DNA from: Trebouxia sp. TZW2008
Taxonomy: Eukaryota > Chlorophyta > Trebouxiophyceae > Trebouxiales > Trebouxiaceae
Direction: 5' to 3'
DNA: 40,501 nt
Assembly (NCBI GenBank): GCA_002118135.1
Contig: BDIU01000345.1
Location: 1-40,501 of the forward strand
The notes under the pieces were generated by a model, which saw only the letters and a program-made list of their open reading frames with translations, searched no databases and was not told the origin of the DNA. Each line of letters opens with the position of its first letter. Position 1 is the first letter of the stretch. The position numbers were made by a program, and so were the translations under genes. This document shows, in pieces, positions 19,920 through 33,400 of the stretch.

Positions 19920-22900
19920 ATGAATCGTGATACCGATGCTAGTGCGGACATAGTCTGGCCGGACGAGGAGCACCTTTTTGATGTCGACACTCTCTCAATG
20001 GATGAGCGGGCTGGCTCGCAAACCTCGGATGGCTGGAACGGTTTGCGCGGCGCTGCAGAAACGAAAGCAAATGAATCTGGCAAGTCAGAGCTGGCTAGTC
20101 ATCTCTCTTCTCGAAACGAGTACTGGGATCATGATGATCGCAACGTAGATGCAGGCGGATTGAGGCAAGTCTGCTGCCCTGTGCTTTGCTTGTGTCCAGG
20201 TTGTCTCGCAGCTTGTTCTGGAAACAACAAGTCCCAATTTGCAGGTCAGTGTCGCCACCAAGGATTGGCTTCAGCGAAGATGATACAGATCGATGGGTGC
20301 ATGACAAGTTTGATTTGCTGAAGGTGTGTCTTTGTGATGTGTGCTTGGCCTTGCCTGTCAACTAAAATAAAGATGTTCCAGCCAATAGCCTGTCCACGTT
20401 GCCAAGGCATCGCCAACTTTGCCAATTGTGCAGATTGGTCCTCCTCCTGGTCTTGATATCAAGCGCAAACCAGCACCTTTTGGGCAGCATAGTAGTACAG
20501 GTCAGCACACAGACTTTCTAGCTTGCTGCATCAGGCTGTGATTTGCATCTCTCAGCTTGTATGCTGTTCCTCCTTGTCATGTCTTTGTTGCGTGAAGACT
20601 TTTCCATAGGCATTAAGCCTCATTTGCTTGCAGGGACTCATCCACAGCAGTATGCAATCAGAAGAGGTCAGCCAAGCACTGTGAGGGTGCTTGAGGTGCC
20701 AAGACCAATTGGAGTTGGGCCAGGGCTGCATGGACGAAGGCTGACAGGGTATCAGCTTCACGATGAGCTGCGTGCTGCTGAGGGTGAGAAGGTTCCTTGG
20801 CCAGAGGAGGTGCGAGATGCTGATGCTGACATGTGGGGCTGGCCAGAGGATGCCCAGCTACGCAGCGACCCTGAAGCAGCAGAATGGTCAGATGCTTCAC
20901 ACCCACGGAGACCCTCAGCATCCAGGCCGCCTGCCAGGGTCAAGAAAGCTCAGCATGCTGCCAGAGCCCCTGAAACAGAGCACCACAACATGAGGCAGCA
21001 GGTGTCAAGGCTACCCGCAGAAGAGCAGCAGACTTTGCAGCAGGTTGAGCAGCGCAGTAATGAGATGGCTGCCATCTTTGCTCAGCTGCAGATGCAGGAG
21101 CAGGCCCGGCAAGAGGAGATGCGGCAGGCTGTGCAAGCCAGGCTGTCCCAACAACCGTTTGCACCAGGTATTCAGAATCCAGGTACATGTCTGACAAGAC
21201 TGTATACCACCATGCACCCATTGTACCTCTGTGCCTTCTTGCTTCAGCTGTTGCTGGTTGCTGAACATTGCTGAGTGGTGTCGCCAAGCAATCATGCCCA
21301 TTCACTTTTATGATATTGAACCAGCAGCATGATGCATCTATGTTTTTCAGCTTCAGTGGGTGCTGGCTGCTGAAGTACTACAGTGGCAAGGCAATCTCGC
21401 CTGTTCAATAGCACTCTGTTGTATCTAGTATTTGCTTCTGCTGCGTGTATTTGGACTTGTAGCTATGCCTGATGCATTTCTGTGCATTGTGCCAGGAGCT
21501 CTGTCTGGACTTCAGAATGGCAGCTTGCCAGCCAATGCTGTCCGTCAGCCGCCCTTCAATCTGCAGTCTCAGCTGCCAGGTCATGTGTATCAGCATCACA
21601 TGCCTGCTCCAAATCTGGCTCCAGGGCATGCTCTACGCCAACAGCAGCAGCAACAGCAGCAGCAGCAGCTTCTGCAACATCAGCAACTTTTGCAGCAGCA
21701 GGAAAGGCTCAGGCTAGCTTCCAGTGCCCAATCAGTGCGTCCATCTTTCAGTCACATAGGCCAACCTGCTCAGAGTCTTCAGGCATCAGCTGGACCCAAT
21801 CAGCCTGCTCAGTTTCCAGTACGAGCCAGCCTAGCCCCAGCTGCAAGCATGACAGGGGCAGGCTACATGCACGGCTTGAAGAATGGTGGTCAGGCAGCCT
21901 CTGGGAGTCCTAGAGCTTACCCACTGAAGCCAGGTAACGAGCCCTGCACTTGATCTAGAATTGCATCCAGTGTGTACTTTGGTATGCTCATTCAACTTGC
22001 TGCCTTCAAAGCAAGCACACCATCAGATAGGCCTGCATGTCTGGTCCAATTGTGTCGTTGCTTCTGATATTGGATGTCAGTCTGGTTACAATGTCGGCTC
22101 ACACAAAATCCACCTTTGCCTGGTCAACATGCTACAATGTCTTGTTTTATTGTAGGCCATTTGTCTGCAAATCAGGCTGCGATGTCCAGCATGCCCCCAA
22201 GACCGTCATCGCCGGCTGTCAACATGTCTGCCCAACCGCAGCACGCCTTCCAGCCTCCCATGCAAGCCCCACCTAGTGCTCCTGTTCTACCAAAACGGGA
22301 CTCCAGGAGGTTAGCCATTGTGGATCCAAAGTCCAAGCCAGCAGCTGCTGAGTTGGCAAGAGCAAGCAGCGGTGCAAGCTCAAGTGCTGGCAAGCCTGGC
22401 AAGCATGCCATTGCTATTGTGGACCCCAGCTCAAAGCAACAACTCTCTGCGCTGGATGGGCAGTCATCTGGCAGTCAGCTGGATCGCAGTGACAGTACTA
22501 GCAGCAGCAGTGTCAGCACAGGCAAGAAGCTGATTGCCATTGTGGATCCCAACAACAAGCAGCCAGTGCAGCTGCCTGTACAACCTCTTGGCATCAGCCG
22601 CCTTGCCAGAAGCAGCAGCAACTTCAGTGCTGCTTCTTCAGACAGTCATCAGCCAAACAAACGCACCATTGCAATTGTAGACCCTCATAATAAGCAGCCT
22701 GTTGTGCTGCCACAGAGTCAGCACCAGAGGCCTTTGCCTGACAATGCTCGTAGGCGAGCCAAGATGCCCCTTGCCATCATGGACCCTATCACCTCAGCAC
22801 ACGTTCAGCTTCCAGATGCACAAGGCACCAGCACGGCAAGCAGTCGTCAATCACAGCAGCTGTACAGCAGACCTGTCAGAGCCAGAAAGCCTCTTGCAAT

Positions 22901-23411
22901 TGTGGATCCTAAGGCCAAGGGGCAATCAGCAGAATCAAGTCCTCATCCAATGCAGACGGATGATGAAGCAGTTGAAGCTGTCTCTGTCAGACTCCTTGTC
23001 AATGGGCAATCCTCAGTGCATTGCTTCATGGAAGTGGAACCCACTCAATTCAGCACTCAGCATACAGGGCATGCTGCAGATGACACTCACCAGATCAGGC
23101 TCAGCTTGCTTGCCCAAGCAGACAGCAATGTCACATGCAGCATTGCTGCAAATGCAGGTGAGCCTTCCTTTACTCTACCTCTTCGTGTGTGAGTGTCCCT
23201 TGCGCAGTTTCACATTTCAGACAGCAAAATGTTCCAGTCACAGCTTGATTTGCAACCGCAATCTGTTCTGGAAGTCTTGATGATACTGGCATATTGTACA
23301 TACAATTATCATGCGATACTTGCATTCAGCAATATTCTGTGTGCAGCGGCTTACATATTGACCTTGCTGTTTCTGATTGCCTTTGCAGGTCAGGGCATGA
23401 TAAGTCAATGA
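19920..23411 (+). CDS. Barentsz/CASC3/MLN51-like exon junction complex protein with I-V-D-P repeats
   Basis: Likely core exon junction complex component binding eIF4A3 through a Btz (SELOR) domain. Exons: 19920-20164, 20212-20323, 20434-20500, 20634-21167 (or 21182), 21496-21933, 22156-23157, 23389-23411; phases agree, about 806 aa. The Btz domain spans about residues 70-120: E-Y-W-D-H-D-D-R, then S-L-F-W-K, then D-D-T-D-R-W-V-H-D-K-F, matching the plant MLN51 pattern of H-D-D-R followed by L-W and R-W-x-H-D-K-F. The rest looks disordered: an acidic N-terminus, a Gln/Glu-rich helix (exon 4), a ten-Gln run (21639-21668) and six I-V-D-P motifs (22311-22910). The start has an A at -3. The first intron is GC-AG and 47 nt. 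The final exon codes seven residues; retention of the last intron would stop translation near 23190 instead. Confidence 0.72.
20165..20211 (+). other. 47-nt GC-AG intron splitting the Btz domain
   Basis: The donor is AG|GCAAGT, the ideal GC-donor consensus, and the acceptor is CTCGCAG. No GT donor nearby gives the phase needed to join E-Y-W-D-H-D-D-R to the L-F-W-K...W-V-H-D-K-F frame. It is much shorter than most introns in this window. Confidence 0.75.
22311..22910 (+). repeat. six spaced (L/I)-A-I-(V/M)-D-P peptide motifs
   Basis: Cores lie at 22311-22328, 22410-22427, 22533-22550, 22668-22685, 22770-22787 and 22893-22910. Each is preceded within five residues by basic residues (for example R-R, K-H, K-K, K-R, K-M, R-K), and several are followed by K or N-K. 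Spacings are 33, 41, 45, 34 and 41 codons, with unrelated Ser/Gln-rich sequence between. Codons differ between copies, so the peptide rather than the DNA is kept, as for short linear binding motifs. Confidence 0.9.
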
Positions 23412-24445
23412 TTCCTTCTCTTGTCAGGATACGCCATCTGAAGATTGTCATCTGTAGGTAAGGCCTTGACAGCTCCATGTCATTCTAAATGCAAGTCTTG
23501 TGATGGCAGGGAGATTTTCCTGATACCTTGCATTGTGGCTTGACTCAAAGCATTTGTACTAGTGCAAACTTGGAGACTGTTCTTGCAGATGTATCATTGT
23601 GTGCATGATGCCTGTCAGAAAAGCCTTTGCTCATGATGACTCACCACAATTCTGTATATCTACAGGTCCAGCATCTGCGCATTGGCTTGGCAGATCAAAA
23701 GCCACGTGGCTGCCTCAGCAATGCCATTGGCATCAAGCGTGTAAACCCTCAAACCCAATAGTGGCTTTGGCAAGTGCTATGCAGTAGCAGGTCATGCTGT
23801 AGCAGGTTTGCAGGTTAAGCTTTTTTGTGTCTGGTGCCTGCTAGTAGCAGGTTTTGTGCTGTGTGTATGCTGCATGATGCGTCCCATTAGTGGCACCTTG
23901 CTTTGAACTGTAGTGTAGATAGATTTCAGGGTGTAGAACCTGTCTGTGCTCACCAGCTAGCATCTTATCTGGTTTTCAGACCGACTGTGAATGAGGTGGC
24001 TGCCATTTTGTGTACAAGGCAGTTTGTGCCAGGCATATATAGGTGTATTTGATACGAGGCAAAACGACGAAGCGTTTCTCCATGCAAATATCAAGCCTGC
24101 TCGCAGACAATGGTCTTGGTATGACCGTGCAGCATCTTTTTTTTGGCACGGCTTGCAACGTTGCTATGCGTTCCCATGCTGGACTATACGTGAAGCAACA
24201 TTTTGCCACATGCAGCAAATGAACAGTGCCAGCTGTTGATGCTGCAGAAAGCTTATACAGAACTCAACGCACTGCAAAATTCTCAACCTACTGGTTACTA
24301 CGGTGCATTGGCACTGACAATGTTATGATCGAGAAGCAATATCCTTGTGACAAAAAGACTGGGGCTCATTTGTTAGTGCACTCAAATGCACAAGTCTTTG
24401 TACAGGTCAAACAGCAACAGATAGCAAGCTGCTTGGCTGGCAGAG
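23412..24445. other. convergent 3' region of the Barentsz-like gene and COPA
   Basis: No supported coding exon was found here. It should contain the two 3' UTRs. The 9-mer GTAGCAGGT occurs three times (23784-23792, 23799-23807, 23844-23852). Confidence 0.5.
23740..23744 (+). terminator. possible TGTAA polyadenylation signal
   Basis: This TGTAA lies about 330 bases after the proposed stop of the Barentsz-like gene, a plausible position for a green-algal 3' UTR end. It is a pentamer only, so chance is possible. Confidence 0.35.
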
Positions 24446-27400
24446 CTAACGAACTTGGACTGGACTGCACATCAACCCTGATACATCTGCGCCTATCTTT
24501 GCAACATTTCCAACAGGACTGAGTTCGCCATTGCATTGCGACTGGAATCTTGCTGCAGTGTATGGGCATTCCACAAACTTGTTCCCTCTGCAACACATAG
24601 AGTACTTTGTGAGATTGCAGGGTCTGAGGAAATGGAAGCAAAGCTCTCTGCAATATACAATTCACCATACACAGCTCATTGCTGTGCCAACTACAACACT
24701 ACAATGCATAAAAAGGGCAGCCTTATACCTGTAGATGGGCGTGAAGGTGATGGAGCATAGGTCGAATGGATTTCGTGCATCATAGTCCAAGTCAACAGCA
24801 TCACTGGGATTCCTCTCGCACACTGCTAGGAATTGCCTGGCTGTGTCTGACATCTGCAGGCCAGCAGCATTTGTAATTTGTCAGGTTCAGACGCAAGTCT
24901 TTATCTGTAGAGAGTGAAAGCCCAGCACAATCTCAACAACAGCAACCTGTGTAATCACATCAAACCTCATCAGACCTCATCTCAACTGCATACCTTTTGT
25001 GTGGAGTTGAGCTCTAACGAACGCCGGCAGAAGGTTGCAGCAGTGTTGAAGTTTTTGAGCTTGCCAAAGATACGTATGGCATTGCCAAGTGCAAGTGCTG
25101 TGTGGTACGGTTGCAATTTGGCATGCGTGAAGTAGGCTGCAAGCTCTGCGTTGCGCTTTGGATCCTCGTTCATGATTTCCCTGCGCTTCATCTCTGTTCG
25201 TAAAGCAATGTTGTACTCCCTGCACATACGACAACAGGTTTGACACTACGACAACACGTCTCTGCAGTGAGCTGCCTGCTGCTGCAAAAGAACCAATGCT
25301 TTCAGGCTGCCAATTGAGTGCCAAAATGCACATGACATTTGAAAGCTGACACTGCTTCAAGAAAGAAGAAAAAGCTCTGTACACGCTTTAGCCAGCCAAC
25401 TAGGTTGATCGCATCAGCACACAGGCTGCTCCATGCACAGGCAATAGCTGATGCTGAGCGTGATAGAGCCGTGCTGTGCGCGTATTTGCTCTTTGCTTTG
25501 ATGACCACAGCCTTGCGTGCAGTTTATATTGTGCTCAAACACCTGCAGATGGAAATGAGCTCTTTGACCTCGTCCACTTCTTTCCTTGAGGTGACAACAA
25601 CCAGAGGAATTGTCCACAACATCTGGTTGAATGCCTGTAGGGCTGCGCTGAACTTGCCATCAGTGAAAAGCTTGTAGGCCTTTTTCAACGCGTCACTCAC
25701 TCCATCCAAGCTATGCGCCTGAAGCATACAAAAGTAGATTATACTAGTGCTATCGATGCCATGCGTGTTCAGCCTTCAGAAAGACAATTGCCTGCAGCAT
25801 GCAATCTGAGCTTTCTGATCACAACATTGCTCTTCAAGGACAAAGGTAGCAAACAGTCAGCTAGCAAGCAGTGCTTGCTGCAATGAAAGGTGCTGCACGT
25901 GCACAGCTTGCATTCAAAAGCATTCATAGCTGGCGCTTGCAGCTGGCATGCATAGCTATACAAGCATGTAGGCATGAGAGAGTGAGCCAAGCAAACATCG
26001 TGTGCAGCAATGCTAGGCATTGCACTTGCACAGCTTGCAGTCAGGAGCATCTTTAGTGGTTTTAAAAGCTCTCAGCTCCAAAAAAAAGGAGTTGTCATAT
26101 AGGAGAAACAGTGGTGCAGAGAGAATGACACTACCGCAGCCTTAACAAACATACAGTTACAAAGTGGACGCACCAGTGCTGGTGCCTGAGGAGGTTTGAC
26201 TGGGTCTCCAGAAGACCAGTTGCGATCCAGAGCTACTGCTAGGGGCCCCAAGTGGGGCAAGGTGGGCAGCACCCCATGAGATGCAGTGAACACTTCCAGG
26301 AAGACTGGCTTCAGAGGATCAAAGTTGATAAAGCCCAGTTGCCTACATACACAGCCTGATGGCAGTGAGTGAACAGAACCCATTGCAGGCACCAATATAG
26401 CTAGCCGTTTTCGCTGACCGATAAGTATCTGTACAGCGCAAAAGCAGAGAAAGTTCACTTGGTCCGAATTGACGTGACCTGTGCAGTGGCATTCATGACT
26501 GCATACAGCCCTGCAGATATGAGCCTCTGCACACAAGATGGCAGAGGGATGCACGTACAGCTTTTTTGATGGCAGGGTATGGTTGAAAATTGGCTGTGGG
26601 ATGCAAGTGCATACCTGTTAAGTAGGCGCATGGCTGAGGCGAAGTCACCAGCAGCCACATGGTCAGCTGCCAGGGCGCATTTCTGCAGCCATCTTTGGGT
26701 GGGGGTGACTCCAGGAGTGGGCGCTACAAACTGGCTCTCCTGCCCAGCTGCTGTGCGTGACTCTGCCACCATCTCTGGTGGTAGATCAAGATCCTAAATT
26801 GCATAAGCAGTTGTCAGCAAGACTTCTTACACCACCATGCAGCATGTGTTTGGGTGCTGATAAGTTGCACACATTGGACAAACATTTGCAAGTGATCAAC
26901 CTCTCTGCTGTGGTATGGTGTAGGACATTTCACTCACTGCTGTGGCCATCAGGCGCATTCACACACAGAGTTTGCTTTTGTTGCCTCACAAGGCAAATGG
27001 CTGGATCACTTCCAATGCTCATGCTTGAGCATCCCAGTAAAGATCACTATGATATATGTTGACAAAAAGTAGGTGTGTGTGGCTTTTGCAACCAATCACA
27101 CTCATCTGGAGGTGTGTACCTCCATGTCCCAGCCGCCCTCTTCACCCTCGTCCCCATTGGCTGCTGCATCCTCAAAGCCCTCCATGTCTTCATCCAGCCC
27201 CTCTGTGGCTTGCCCAGGCACCAGCTCTTCGTCTTCACCTCCCCAGGCCTCTGCCACTGCATCTAAGTCCTCCTCCTCCATCACCGCTATTGCCTCATTT
27301 TGAGAGGTTGCTGCACAGACACAAGTTGGCAATCAAAATTTTTCGTGAGCCTCAGTTTGGACCAGGCTGCAATGCAGATACAATTGGGCACTGCACCGCT

Positions 27401-30400
27401 GATGCTGCCAGTTGCATTGTTGCTTCATCCTGGGTCTGGGTTTCACAAAGATAGAAGAAGTATACGGCTGCTGTGATCTGGTCTGGAAGTAAGATTGAGA
27501 CAAGCTGTGATCCATTTATTGCTGTGCCTGCGTAGGGAATAAATTTTTGCTCTGGCTACTAGACACTGACAAATGATGCTCAATATGCAATTGAACAGGA
27601 CTGCGTGTGACCACCATCTGTATGTATGCTGCTGGAGAGCAAGTGAGACACTTGAAATGGTGTGAGCTGTCTCCCAATGCTGAACTGTCCAAAACGCAAG
27701 GTATTGCTGTCATGCTTTCCTACCACAGCCTAATGTCAACAGAGAAGCGTCCAAAATTGCAGCAAGCTGCTCTTGCATTGATCTTGAATCACAATTGCCC
27801 TGATGCACAGCGACGTGTCATTCAGAACGAGAGCTGACCTTGTGCCAGGTTCTCAAAGAAGCCCTTGCTGACGGTGAGCAGGGGCCAGTTGTTCTCCTTC
27901 AGGATGGGAGTGGGTGGCAGCATCAGCTGGGCGTTGCTGTCCAGATCAGGAACCTCATCAAGGCCCTCTGCTAGCCTGAAACAGCAGACAGCCAGCATGA
28001 GGAGTGAGTATTGCAGTCGGAGTCAAATACGCATTACTCCGTACATTGCATCTGCACAATGCATCTGGTTCACCTCTGAATGGCGTCAGAGCAGCAAAGC
28101 AGCAGGATAATCTGTACACACTGGATTAGCCTGCTCCCACAATCAGATCAGCTTATGCATCGCTTGTAGCTAAATCAATATTGATGCTGCCTCTAAGATG
28201 CTGGCACCCACCTGGCAGCTTCTTCTTCCAGCCCATGTGTAGCTGCTGTGACATAGGCCAGAGCTCCTTGACCAGCGTCCTCCAGAATCCTGACGCGCTC
28301 GCGCACGTCCCCCATGTACAGGGCATTGTGGAAGCGTCCCATGACATCATTGCGCATCTCTGCTATCTTCAGCATCTTGCTCAGCTTCTCTACACTGCCT
28401 GTGCACAAATTCATATTTGAGAACTGCCAAAGTTGAAACGTGTTCTGTGCAGGCAGCAACACCGTAAGCGTTCAGCGTACTTGGAAAGTTGCCAGGATCC
28501 AAGGGCTATGTGCAGCAGCATAAGTTAGGCCAATGCCAAACAGCACAATGGCCTGGAAGCACCTTGTCAATTTGCAACAGGCACAATGCAAAATTGCTGA
28601 GAGACTGGTTATCTGTAGCTGTAAATCATTGCTTTAGCTCTTCAGCCTTCTTTGTCATCTTGCAAACCCTGAAGAATGTATACATCAAACAGGCACAACA
28701 AAATATGTAGAGCATTTTGCCAATCATGCAAAAGGTCTCGAGGTATGTCGGATTTAAGCATTCGTACATTAAGCAGTTTTAGGTCAGCACCTGTCATGAG
28801 ATACAGGAAGGACAGGCGCTCAAAGTTCTTGGTCTTCTGGTAGCTGAACTCCACAATGGCATGGTTCCCTTGCCTCAGGGCTTCTATGCCCAGCCTGTGC
28901 CATGTGTCCTTGTCATCAATTTCCTGCAGCACATGGAAGCCAATTTGTCTGCTTATTCATAGACGCAGTTGCTGAGCAGGCAAAGGAAATCAGTCGCAGC
29001 AATGCTCAGCCCAACTCACTGCTGGTTCTTTGACTGTGCTTTGCTGCACTTCACCAGTCTGCTTGTGGCTGCATGATTTGAATAGATGTGTGGTGAGGAC
29101 GGGATGCCAAGAAGCACGCTATGCCAGCAGATCCCAAGTCAGCAAGTGTTGGCCCCACTAGTTGAGTTTATACTCAGGCAATGATGTCATCAGCTGTGCA
29201 AAGGGGCGGCTCAATTTGAAATTTAGCTGATGAGAAACTGCACAGCTGCAAGGAATGCAGGCTTTTGGTTGTCGCCAGATCAGTACCTGAGCTGATTGCA
29301 ATGCCACTTCAATGTTGCCGCATTCAATGGCTAGGTTGAAGCGGGTACGCTCGTCCTTGACAAAGTGCAGGGCCACTTCTGGAAAGCCCTTGGACTGCAA
29401 GTAAGAGATGATGGACTGGCCGCACAGCGCACTGCCCTTGATCATCTTCAGCACCTGCTCAAACTTGTGCTGCAGCAGCGCCAGCTTGAACACATACTCT
29501 GTTGTGTCAATCTGCACAGCAACAAGTGAGTCAGTCCATTTGCTGTGGCTGTGATGCATGGCTTACCTGGAAAATTTGCAGCATGCAGTTGTATGCTCTG
29601 ACTCAACTCTATTGAGTGTGGCTGCATCTCTACACCCAAATTTCGCACAGCACCAGCAACAATGCAAATGGTGCCTTGAGCAAGCTCAAGAGTCAACAGA
29701 CAGGACAGTGCATTCAGCAGTCGACCATGAATTGTGCATGGGCAGCTGACCTGGATTTGGCGTGTTTTGCCATCTCTGTCCAGGCAGTGCAAGGAGGTGC
29801 CAGCAACATGTGTGATGTACACTGGGACCTCCAGAGTACGGATGATGCCAGAGTCTCCATTGGGCAGGCAGTACTTGATGTGGTTCAAAGTGGTATAGAT
29901 CAGCACACCAGTGTCATCCCAGGCTGCAGACTTCACTCTGATAGTCTCATGTACTGCACAGTCAGGTGCCAAAGTCAGCATGACTTGCCGCAGCAGCTAT
30001 TACCACAGTGTGCTGGTAGCACCTTTGCTGACAACTTGGCTCTTGGCCAGACTGACAGATTGTATTCAAACTGCAGATGAGCTTGGCGAGATGTATTTCA
30101 CACTGCAGTCAGAGACATGTTGGTGATATAGGCCATGCTCACTTTATCAAGCATGCAAGCATACTGACCAAGCCACCTGATGGCGCAGTTGTATTGCAGA
30201 AGTGTGGCTCAAATTGCGATGCCTTGTTCTGCTTGCAATCTAGCCGAGTCCGGCATGTGTTGAGACAAAGCGGTTGCATTCTGATCAACAGCAATGTACC
30301 TGTGCTGGAGTTGCCGAGCTTCTTGTTGGCAATGATGATGGCATGCTTTGATAGCAGTGCCACATGGTTCATGTCAGCTGACCAGACCACATACTTGATG

Positions 30401-33400
30401 AAGGGTGTGCTCAGCTCCCCTAGGGTCGTGCGCTGCTGAATGTCAAACATCACCACCTGCAGCGCAGCAGAACAGCTCATGATGCTGTTGCCAACGCTCT
30501 TGCAATAGGTCATATTTCAACGGCAAAAGGTTCCCTGTAGATTGTTGCCTGGCAAGGACAGCAGTTGACACAGCGTGTGTCAACTGCGTTCAAAGTGACA
30601 CTCAGCATGTTTGGACGTGCATGCATGTTGGCATAGTGTTGATGCCATGTGTCCCAAATGCAGCAGCTGCAGCTTTCCAAATTTTCTTTATAGTGACAGT
30701 TGCTGAAACAGCTGTTCATACAGGGCAGTTAGTTTCAGGCTGTGCAAGCTAAAGGCGGCAAACCTTGTCCTCAGAGCGACACAGCAGGGTGCCAGTGCCA
30801 GCATAGAAGATGGCGTCAGTGGTGGCACATGGAGAAGGAGCCTTCTTGGTGATCTCATTGTTCAGGTTCTTGATCACAATCTGGTTGCCTCCCTTGTCCA
30901 GCACAGCAAAGCGGTTGCGGGCAATGAAGACAGCTGATGAGCCAGAGCCTCGCTTTGGCTCCTGCAGAGGTACAGCTCAGCACATCAGCATGCTTCAACA
31001 AGTTTGCGCGGGTCCAATCTCAGGACACTAGACTCTGTTGCTTGAACATCAGTCTCAATGCATTGGATTTAGTTGCTACAAGCAACAGTATCAATGCGTT
31101 AAATTCTGCTGCTGAAAGCCTGAGTCCAAATTCACTGGCTGCCGTCAGACACAGCATCCTCATACTCAGACACTTTGGATCCACAAAGAAGTGAAAGTGT
31201 TGTTGGTTCTGCACACGTCAACCATGGCCATTGCTGCACCTTGAGGCAGGAAAGATAGCAGGCAAAATGATATCATTGCAGGAGCTGCTGAACCCAGCAA
31301 CAGCAAGGAATTGCAGTCAGAACTGACCGGCGAGGCTTCTCCTTTGCTATCTCTGGGCACAATGTACAGCTCATATGAGCCATTGTCAGCATCGCTGCCC
31401 AGCAGGACTGCATTCTCAGCAGGGTTGTAGGACAGTGACCTGGGAGCTGCACTGGTGGCTGCAAGCAAGCACGAGCAGACTAAACGCCAGCACATATGCA
31501 AGTTTAGTTGAGGTCATACAGAGGGTCACTCATGGCACAGACCCTGCTGCATTAGCATCATGCAATGTCTTCAAAGCTGGATTCAGAAGCATGCTCAACT
31601 CAGAATACTTTGTATGCTGAGCTGATACACTAATGAGACGTGCTTGAGCTGGCAGCACAAACAGTGCCTTCGTTCCGAATGCGCCTGCTTGTTCTCCCAA
31701 CATGCAGCAGCACCCGATTGTGCAGGCAGCATTATGTGTGCAAGGCAGCCGACCTGGTGTTGTGTTGCGCCTTAGGGTGATCAGCGGATTGTCACGCTGA
31801 CTACTGAAGTCATACACGCGCAGGAATCTTTCTTTGACATAGTACAGCGCTTCACCATGCACTGCATAGGCTGGCCTCTCCCGCTCCAACTTGAACACCA
31901 ACATACCGCTGCAACATGACATGAGCTCAGTACGTCTACAGTACCCAAGTGTATGCAACAGATGATTGTGCAGATGTCTAGGATGCGTTCAGTTCCAGTA
32001 CAACACTTAATGCATTGATCCTGCATGATTACCCACAACACTGCAGCTGCCAATGCTGTGCATGAGCTAATTGCAGCATGTATGGGAACACTGGCTGTCC
32101 AGGAGCAAAATGTGTGGCACCTTGGTAGCACACAAGGGCAAAGCAAACCAATGGCGTGCTTATCCTGCATGTGAGACCTGTGTACCTGTCGTGGCCTGCA
32201 GCTAGAAGGTTGACTTCTGGATGAGCAGCCAGAATCCAGAAGCGATCATGTTCGCGTCTGAATGTCTGCACTGCTGTGCGTTTAGACAGATCCCACACTC
32301 TGATACTCTTGTCCTCAGAGTTGGACACAATCATGTCCTGCAAACACAAGACAAATGGGATTGAATAATTGGAAACTATATACAAGAAACTGGCTTGAGG
32401 TGAGCTTGAAGCCTGATGTGAATGCACGCATGTTGTTGAATGTGTCACTGTAACTGTGCAAGGGCTGGGATGCAAGCCTGTCTTTGCACCAAATGCATGT
32501 GTGCCTACAGCATTTGCAGGCGCATGCGCAAAGGCAGCTGTACGTTGCAGACTCAGCAATCTGCACATAGAGCAGCAGCTTTCTGCCATGGGCAGTTTGT
32601 CAGTGTCACGTCTGACCTGTCTAGCATGGAACATCACACAGGAGACATTGTTGACGTGTCCTCGTAGGGTATCAACTTCCCATGCTCTGGTATCTGCACA
32701 AAGCAAGGCTTCATCAAAATCTCTGGAGTGCTGCGCAGAGATGGTTCAGCAATCATCAGAGGCTTGTATACATATTGCATGTGTAGTGGCCACACGGTCA
32801 GTTTAAGCCATTGCAAAGAAGCCCAGAGGCAAAGAGATGGGCCCAGACTTGCTAGCTCTATCCAGCTTGCCGAGTTACTGTCAACGCTCACCGTTGATGC
32901 GCCACAGCTTCACCTGCCTGTCATCTGCACCAGACACAATCAAGGAGAGGGTGGGATGGAAAGCTGCCCAGTTGACTCCCCTGTCATGACCCTCCAAGAC
33001 ATACTTCACCACAGCATCCCCTCCACCAAAAAGGTCTGTGTTCATCTGCACGGTATGAGGATGTCAGCAGGACCTGAACGTGCAGCTCATAAGTATATAT
33101 GTGTGACGTGTGACTGCTTGTCTGCTTGACTGCTGCTAAGGCTCACCTGTGGCAGCCGCAATACGTCATCGCCACCAGGCGCAACTGTCTTTTTCCTGAG
33201 CCCAGCTATGTCCCATACTCTGACAGTCTGATCCAAGGAAGCTGACACCACCAAGTCATCCTTGACATGGAATGACGCTGACATGACATAGTGGTTGTGA
33301 CCAGTCAGGACTGATATGCAAGTCCTTGACTGCCAGTTCCAGATGCGAATAGTCTGGTCATCGCTCGCGCTGACAATCCAAGGGTATTCATTGTGGAACT

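Noticed and set aside
20245..20262. An apparent 18-nt GT-AG intron in the second Barentsz-like exon.
   Set aside because: Reading straight through keeps frame and joins both halves of the Btz domain, so no intron is needed.
27073..27303. Ser/Pro-rich plus-strand open frame.
   Set aside because: It mirrors the acidic linker exon of COPA on the minus strand.
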